Part shown: positions 59,218 through 64,000 of the stretch, in pieces
Position numbering within the stretch: position 1 is the stretch's first letter
Layout: every line of letters begins with the position of its first letter
Source of the DNA: Peribacillus frigoritolerans
GTDB taxonomy: Bacteria; Bacillota; Bacilli; Bacillales; DSM-1321
Assembly (NCBI RefSeq): GCF_030676415.1
Contig: NZ_JAUUTW010000016.1
Coordinates: 1-64,000, forward strand
Reading direction: 5' to 3'
Length of the DNA: 64,000 nucleotides
The notes under the pieces: generated by a model
Told to the model about the DNA's origin: nothing
Seen by the model: the letters and a program-made list of their open reading frames with translations, nothing else
Database searches by the model: none
Made by a program: the position numbers and the translations under genes

Positions 59218-59506
59218 TTACTTCTGAGTTTTGCTCTTTACTTATGAGTTTCGGGTGCTTTACTCATGAATTCGGTGCATTTACTCGTGAGTTTCGGGCG
59301 CTTTACTCGTGAATTCGGTGCATTTACTCGTGAGTTTTGGCGCTTTACTCGTGAATTCGGTGCATTTACTCGTGAGTTTTGGCGCTTTACTCGTGAATTC
59401 GGTGCATTTACTCGTGAGTTTTGGCGCTTTACTCGTGAATTCGGTGCATTTACTCGTGAGTTTTAAGCATTTACTCGTGAATTCCGACCATTTACTCGTG
59501 AGTACC
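59218..59506. repeat. 21-bp tandem array, 14 units (42-bp higher order)
   Basis: Fourteen units of the core TTTACTCGTGA(A/G)TT alternate between two linkers: GAATTCGGTGCA and GAGTTTTGGCGC, so the true period in the middle is 42 bp. Units at both ends are diverged (TACTTCTGAG, TACTTATGAG; GAATTCCGACC). It is free of stops in several frames, giving repetitive false proteins. Same core as the array at 13936-14069. Confidence 0.92.
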
Positions 59507-59517
59507 ACATTTCCCAC

Positions 59518-59547
59518 CAAAAAAAAGAAGCGCCATAATAGCACTTC
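59518..59547 (-). terminator. gltD terminator
   Basis: Minus strand GAAGTGC-TATTATG-GCGCTTC followed by eight T. Confidence 0.85.
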
Positions 59548-59559
59548 CTTTTTTTGCAA

Positions 59560-61041
59560 TTAAGGCAATACCGTTGCGCCCATCAAGTAACGGTCCACTT
59601 CTCGCGCTACTTCACGGCCTTCATTGATTGCCCAAACGATGAGGCTTTGCCCTCTCCTTGCATCTCCGGCAGCGAAAACTCCTTCGACATTCGTTCTGTA
59701 TTCGCCATAAACGGCATCAATTTTTTGATTGACTGTTTCTACGCCAAATTGAGTTAATAACGGCATTTCCGTTCCTTCAAATCCGATTGCGATGAAAACG
59801 AATTGGGCAGGCCATACTTTTTCAGTTCCGGGAACTTCCCTGAAAATGTACATTCCGTCATCGCCTTTGATTTTTTCCATTGAGATTGTGTGCAGTTCTT
59901 TAACGTTGCCATTTTCATCGGCTACGATTTTCTTTGTTTGAATTGAATATTGACGCGGATCTGCACCGAATTTCGCTTCCGCTTCTTCATACGCATAATC
60001 AAGGGAAAAAACATTCGGGTAGGCTGGCCACATATTATCAGATGTACGGGCCGTCGGAAGGATTGGGTGCTTCCCGAATTGTACGACGCTCTTACATTCC
60101 TGGCGAAGGGCAGTTGCGACACAGTCAGCTCCTGTATCCCCGCCGCCGATGACGATGACGTCCTTCCCCTTTGTATCTATAAACTTGCCGTCTTCAAAAT
60201 TGGAGTCCAACAGGCTTTTAGTCGAAGTGGTCAAGTAATCCATTGCAAGGTGAATGCCAGTTGCATCACGTCCTTCAATTTTCAGGTCACGCTGCTTTTG
60301 GGCACCTGTGCAAAGGATGACTGCATCATATTGATCTTGCAGTTCTTCGGCAGAAATATCTTTGCCTACTTCCGTATTGGTAATGAAGTCGATGCCTTCC
60401 TGGGTCAATAATTTGATTCGGCGTGCAACGACATCTTTTTCAAGTTTCATGTTCGGGATGCCGTATGTCAACAGCCCGCCTGCACGGTCTGCGCGCTCAT
60501 AAACCGTGACCGAATGACCTGCTTGATTCAACTGGTCGGCACTCGCCAATCCTGCCGGGCCTGAACCGATGATGGCAATTTTCTTGCCGGTCCTGCTTTC
60601 AGGGATGCGAGGCGTGATCCAGCCATTTTCAAATCCTTTATCGATGATGGTCCGTTCAATGTTCTTGATAGTAACGGCAGGATCGCTTATCGCTACCGTA
60701 CAAGACCCTTCACAAGGGGCCGGGCAGACGCGCCCGGTGAATTCAGGGAAATTATTCGTTTTCGATAAACGGTCCAATGCTTCTTTCCATCTGCCGCGGT
60801 ACACCAAATCATTCCACTCCGGAATCAGATTATGAATCGGACAGCCCGTCGTGACCCGGTTCAATTCCATGCCCATATGGCAGAAAGGGGTGGCGCAGTC
60901 CATACACCGCGCTCCCTGTGTACTTAACTTTTCATCAGAGAAAGGAGCTGTATATTCTCTCCAGTCGCTTAAACGAGTGAGAGGATTCCGGTCTTTTGGT
61001 TTTTCTCGCGGATAATCCATAAATCCTGTTGCTTTTCCCAT
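59560..61041 (-). CDS. gltD: Glutamate synthase (NADPH) small subunit
   Basis: A 493-residue flavoprotein. N-terminal Cys clusters are [12 protein letters not shown] and [10 protein letters not shown] with [10 protein letters not shown], binding 4Fe-4S. The FAD motif is [15 protein letters not shown], the NADPH motif [11 protein letters not shown], and a C-terminal [20 protein letters not shown] binds FAD. It passes electrons from NADPH to GltB. Starts 16 bp after gltB. Confidence 0.96.
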   Translation of the reverse strand: MGKATGFMDYPREKPKDRNPLTRLSDWREYTAPFSDEKLSTQGARCMDCATPFCHMGMELNRVTTGCPIHNLIPEWNDLVYRGRWKEALDRLSKTNNFPEFTGRVCPAPCEGSCTVAISDPAVTIKNIERTIIDKGFENGWITPRIPESRTGKKIAIIGSGPAGLASADQLNQAGHSVTVYERADRAGGLLTYGIPNMKLEKDVVARRIKLLTQEGIDFITNTEVGKDISAEELQDQYDAVILCTGAQKQRDLKIEGRDATGIHLAMDYLTTSTKSLLDSNFEDGKFIDTKGKDVIVIGGGDTGADCVATALRQECKSVVQFGKHPILPTARTSDNMWPAYPNVFSLDYAYEEAEAKFGADPRQYSIQTKKIVADENGNVKELHTISMEKIKGDDGMYIFREVPGTEKVWPAQFVFIAIGFEGTEMPLLTQFGVETVNQKIDAVYGEYRTNVEGVFAAGDARRGQSLIVWAINEGREVAREVDRYLMGATVLP

Positions 61042-61057
61042 CTTTCTCTCCCCTTCC

Positions 61058-64000
61058 TTACTGCATCACAGCTTGTTTAGTGATTTTTTTATCTTGAACG
61101 GCATTTGCTTGAAATGCACTCATGATCGCTTCTTCATCCGTTAGCCCTGCACGCTTCTGCTCATTGATGCTTTTGATCATCCGCTTGTAATCTTTCGGAA
61201 TGACTTTTACGAATTTCTTAGCAAAATCCTCCCAGTTCTCCAGTACATACGATGCTTTGGCACTTTCTGTATAATGAAGGTGGCTGTAAAGCATTTCTTT
61301 TACCTCGTTTGCATCATCCAGATCATCAAGCGTCTCGAATTCTATCATTTCACCATTGCATAATGCCTTGAATTCTTCCGCATCATCGGCAAGTACATAA
61401 GCGATGCCGCCTGACATGCCTGCCGCAAAGTTTTTACCGACGTCGCCCAGGATGACCACGCGTCCGCCTGTCATATACTCACAGCCATGGTCTCCAATTC
61501 CTTCAACGACGACATTGACTCCACTGTTCCGTACTGCAAATCGTTCTCCAGCACGGCCATTAATGTAGGCCTCGCCGCTTGTTGCACCGTATAAAGCGAT
61601 GTTTCCAGCAATTACATTGTCCCCAGCCTCAATCTGATTGCCAGCAGGTGCCGTGACAATGATCTTTCCGCCAGATAAGCCTTTCCCAACATAGTCATTG
61701 ACATCACCTGTCAAATACATCGACATCCCTTTTGGAATGAACGCACCGAAGCTCTGGCCCGCCGATCCCGTAAAACGAAGTGTGATCGTATCTTCAGGCA
61801 ACCCTTCTTCCCCATAGCGTTTGGATACTTCACTGCCGACAATCGTTCCGACCACACGATTCACGTTTGTAATCGGGAAGCTGACATCCACCTGGGTTTG
61901 ATTATTTAAAGCAGGTTCCACAACTGGTAAAATCTCACGGATATCCAAGGATTCTTCAATTTTATGGTTTTGAGGAAGTTGATACGTACGTATCCCCTCC
62001 GGTTGGAAAAGAAGTGTCGTCAAGTCCAGATGCTTCGCTTTCCAATGGTTTTGTGCCCGCTCGCTCACTTGTAAAACATCAGTGCGGCCGACCATTTCTT
62101 CCAGTGTTCTAAAACCAAGCTCAGCCATCGTTTCCCGCACTTCCTCAGCGATGAAGCGCATGAAATTCACGACATGATCTGGATCTCCAGTGAATTTGCT
62201 GCGAAGCTCAGGGTTTTGAGTAGCTACCCCGACTGGACATGTATCCAAATGGCAAGCACGCATCATGACACAGCCAAGGACCACAAGCGGTGCTGTAGCA
62301 AAGCCGAATTCTTCCGCTCCAAGGATAGCTGCCATGACCACATCGCGTCCCGTCATTAACTTTCCATCCGTTTCAAGGACTACACGGCTGCGCAGGCCAT
62401 TAAGCATCAATGTTTGGTGTGCTTCGGCAAGGCCCAGCTCCCAAGGAAGACCTGTATGTTTGATACTCGTTTTTGGTGATGCACCCGTACCGCCATCATA
62501 CCCGCTGATAACGATGACATCCGCGGCTCCTTTGGCCACACCGGCTGCAATCGTGCCTACGCCTGCTTTTGACACAAGCTTGACGCTGATCCTGGCATCA
62601 CGGTTCGCATTTTTCAAATCATGGATCAGCTGTGCCAGATCTTCAATCGAATAGATATCATGATGCGGTGGCGGTGAAATCAGGCCGACACCTGGTGTCG
62701 AACCACGGACCTCTGCGACCCAAGGATATACTTTGTTTCCGGGCAGCTGGCCGCCTTCACCCGGCTTTGCACCTTGCGCCATTTTGATTTGAAGTTCATC
62801 GGCATTAACGAGGTAATGGCTTTTCACTCCAAAACGACCGGACGCAATTTGTTTAATTCCGCTGCGGCGGTCATCGCCGTTTTCATCCAGTTGGTAACGG
62901 CTAGGGTGCTCCCCGCCTTCACCGCTATTGCTTTTTCCGCCTAAACGGTTCATCGCAATCGCTAATGTTTCATGTGCTTCCTGACTCAATGAACCGAATG
63001 ACATCGCGCCCGTTTTGAATCGGCTGACGATGGATTCCACGGATTCCACTTCGTCTATTGAAATGCTTTGACGTTTTTGATCGAACGAGAATAAATTCCG
63101 TAAAAACCCGAGTCTCTCTTCATTCGCCAAGTTTGAATATTGCTTAAATAAATTATAATCGCCTTTCCGGCAGGCCCATTGCAGTGTATGGATCGTTTTA
63201 GGATTGAAAGCATGATGTTCCCCTGTTTTTCGCCATTGAAAATCACTTCCGCTTTCAAGAGTTTGGTCAAGGGAATCTGCTGCAGCTTTCCTATGGCGAA
63301 TCAACGCTTCATCTGCGATCGTTTCCAAATCGATCCCACTAAGCTGTGATGCCGTACCGCTGAAATAGCGTTCGATCACATCAGCACCGATTCCGACCGC
63401 TTCGAAAATTTGTGCGCCTCGATAACTTTGAACCGTTGAAATCCCCATTTTAGACATCACTTTTACGATGCCTTCTGTCACCGAGCGTACATATTTCCTT
63501 ACCGTTTCTTCGTAGCTGTTGGCCAAACTGCCTTCCAATACCGCCTGCTTATATGTTTCATAAGCAAGGTACGGGTAAATCGCATCCACTCCATACCCGA
63601 TTAGGGACGCATAATGATGGACTTCCCTTGCTTCCCCTGATTCAACGATAATGCTCACTTTCGTACGGTTCCCATGACGGATCAGCTCTTGATGAAGGGC
63701 GCTGGCAGCCAGCAGGGAAGGAATCGCAGCTCTTTCTTTGCTCATATCCTTGTCAGATAATATCAAAAGGCTGACACCATCAGCGATCGCTTGTTCCGCT
63801 TCACGGCAGATGCGGTGGAGTCCACTCTCTAAATCTTCTGAAAATAAAGTGTGAATGACTTTGCTCCTGAATTCAGGATAGGCATTTTCTTTCAACTGCT
63901 GCATTTGACCTGGCGTCAAAACAGGTGAATCCAATTGAATGCGGCGGCTGTTCGTTTCATCCGGTTTCAGCAAATCTCCTTCTGCACCCAGAAATGTCAT
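61058..64000 (-). CDS. gltB: Glutamate synthase large subunit, 3' part
   Basis: The frame is open to the window edge; the 980 visible residues are the C-terminal two thirds of a protein usually about 1500 long. Visible are the end of the central domain, the FMN-binding synthase domain ([34 protein letters not shown]), the 3Fe-4S Cys in [15 protein letters not shown], and the GXGXG helix domain ([23 protein letters not shown]). The N-terminal glutaminase lies outside. The ATG at the window edge is internal, not the start. Confidence 0.95.
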   Translation of the reverse strand: MTFLGAEGDLLKPDETNSRRIQLDSPVLTPGQMQQLKENAYPEFRSKVIHTLFSEDLESGLHRICREAEQAIADGVSLLILSDKDMSKERAAIPSLLAASALHQELIRHGNRTKVSIIVESGEAREVHHYASLIGYGVDAIYPYLAYETYKQAVLEGSLANSYEETVRKYVRSVTEGIVKVMSKMGISTVQSYRGAQIFEAVGIGADVIERYFSGTASQLSGIDLETIADEALIRHRKAAADSLDQTLESGSDFQWRKTGEHHAFNPKTIHTLQWACRKGDYNLFKQYSNLANEERLGFLRNLFSFDQKRQSISIDEVESVESIVSRFKTGAMSFGSLSQEAHETLAIAMNRLGGKSNSGEGGEHPSRYQLDENGDDRRSGIKQIASGRFGVKSHYLVNADELQIKMAQGAKPGEGGQLPGNKVYPWVAEVRGSTPGVGLISPPPHHDIYSIEDLAQLIHDLKNANRDARISVKLVSKAGVGTIAAGVAKGAADVIVISGYDGGTGASPKTSIKHTGLPWELGLAEAHQTLMLNGLRSRVVLETDGKLMTGRDVVMAAILGAEEFGFATAPLVVLGCVMMRACHLDTCPVGVATQNPELRSKFTGDPDHVVNFMRFIAEEVRETMAELGFRTLEEMVGRTDVLQVSERAQNHWKAKHLDLTTLLFQPEGIRTYQLPQNHKIEESLDIREILPVVEPALNNQTQVDVSFPITNVNRVVGTIVGSEVSKRYGEEGLPEDTITLRFTGSAGQSFGAFIPKGMSMYLTGDVNDYVGKGLSGGKIIVTAPAGNQIEAGDNVIAGNIALYGATSGEAYINGRAGERFAVRNSGVNVVVEGIGDHGCEYMTGGRVVILGDVGKNFAAGMSGGIAYVLADDAEEFKALCNGEMIEFETLDDLDDANEVKEMLYSHLHYTESAKASYVLENWEDFAKKFVKVIPKDYKRMIKSINEQKRAGLTDEEAIMSAFQANAVQDKKITKQAVMQ

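Noticed and set aside
59218-59506. CRISPR array
   Set aside because: Spacers are not unique: two linkers alternate and are only about 10 bp; no cas genes.
59266-59563. Repetitive frames (TREFGAFTREFWRF, LLVNSVHLLVSFGA) over the 21-bp array
   Set aside because: A stop-free 21-bp repeat yields such frames in several phases; no ribosome site and no protein family.

Overview
The window is low-GC Firmicute DNA of the Bacillaceae type. Genes carry strong AGGAGG-like ribosome sites, frequent TTG/GTG starts and hairpin-plus-T terminators. Many products are Bacillus families: SigV/RsiV, YhgE/Pip, YhfK, YeeI, DUF4306, DUF4023, DUF6944, CD3324, FusB-type EF-G-binding protein, BrnQ, GltBD. The family mix and the abundant GAGACTCCTGCGGG-type repeats suggest a Peribacillus-like (Bacillus simplex group) soil organism. 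The genus is an inference; no rRNA lies in the window. It is chromosomal; no transposase, integrase, phage gene, tRNA or CRISPR was seen.

Layout. 1-3.3 kb: cut-off SH3b secreted protein; a yybP-ykoY (Mn2+) riboswitch with two terminators before a small protein-kinase-like gene; a lipoprotein; an AHSA1-ArsR pair with its promoter and twin operators. 3.3-15.8 kb: YhgE/Pip with an Rrf2 regulator, thioredoxin, VOC proteins, GH8 glycosidase, PlsY, pentapeptide protein, DUF4306, DUF6944, MarR-MFS pair. 15.9-24 kb: GntR-controlled ABC operon, AAA ATPase, GrpB, a three-gene small membrane cluster, broken VanZ, orphan ModA. 24-26.7 kb: polysaccharide deacetylase, DedA, GT28-like glycosyltransferase. 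26.9-28.1 kb: tandem repeat array. 28.2-32.5 kb: biotin genes, bioB facing bioY-bioD-bioA, with two BirA-type operators. 34.5-41.5 kb: POT peptide transporter, SigV-RsiV divergent from a PdaC-like deacetylase, YeeI, DUF4261. 42-49 kb: ethanolamine operon eutWV-eutHABC without microcompartment genes. 49-59 kb: TrkA-C membrane protein, VWA/MoxR pair, BrnQ, Maa, YhfK, CD3324 with a short upstream ORF, FusB-type and MEDS proteins. 59.5-64 kb: gltD and the 3' two-thirds of gltB.

How genes work together. EutWV should sense ethanolamine and relieve termination ahead of eutHABC, giving uptake, lyase and lyase reactivation. SigV/RsiV probably drives both itself and the facing peptidoglycan deacetylase through matching ECF promoters, a lysozyme-response module. 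BirA should repress both biotin transcription units. GltBD makes glutamate.

The most unusual content is non-coding. Two related, oppositely oriented repeat families (here A and B, about 125 bp cores) occur 13 times. At three loci the insert lies between two copies of a locus-specific hairpin, as if the element enters terminators and duplicates them. A separate 21-bp TTTACTCGTGAGTTT-type repeat forms arrays at 13.9 and 59.2 kb. Many degraded genes lie nearby (Na+/solute symporter tail, LacI tail, VOC, VanZ, SDR, cytidine deaminase), so this stretch of chromosome is decaying and rearranging.
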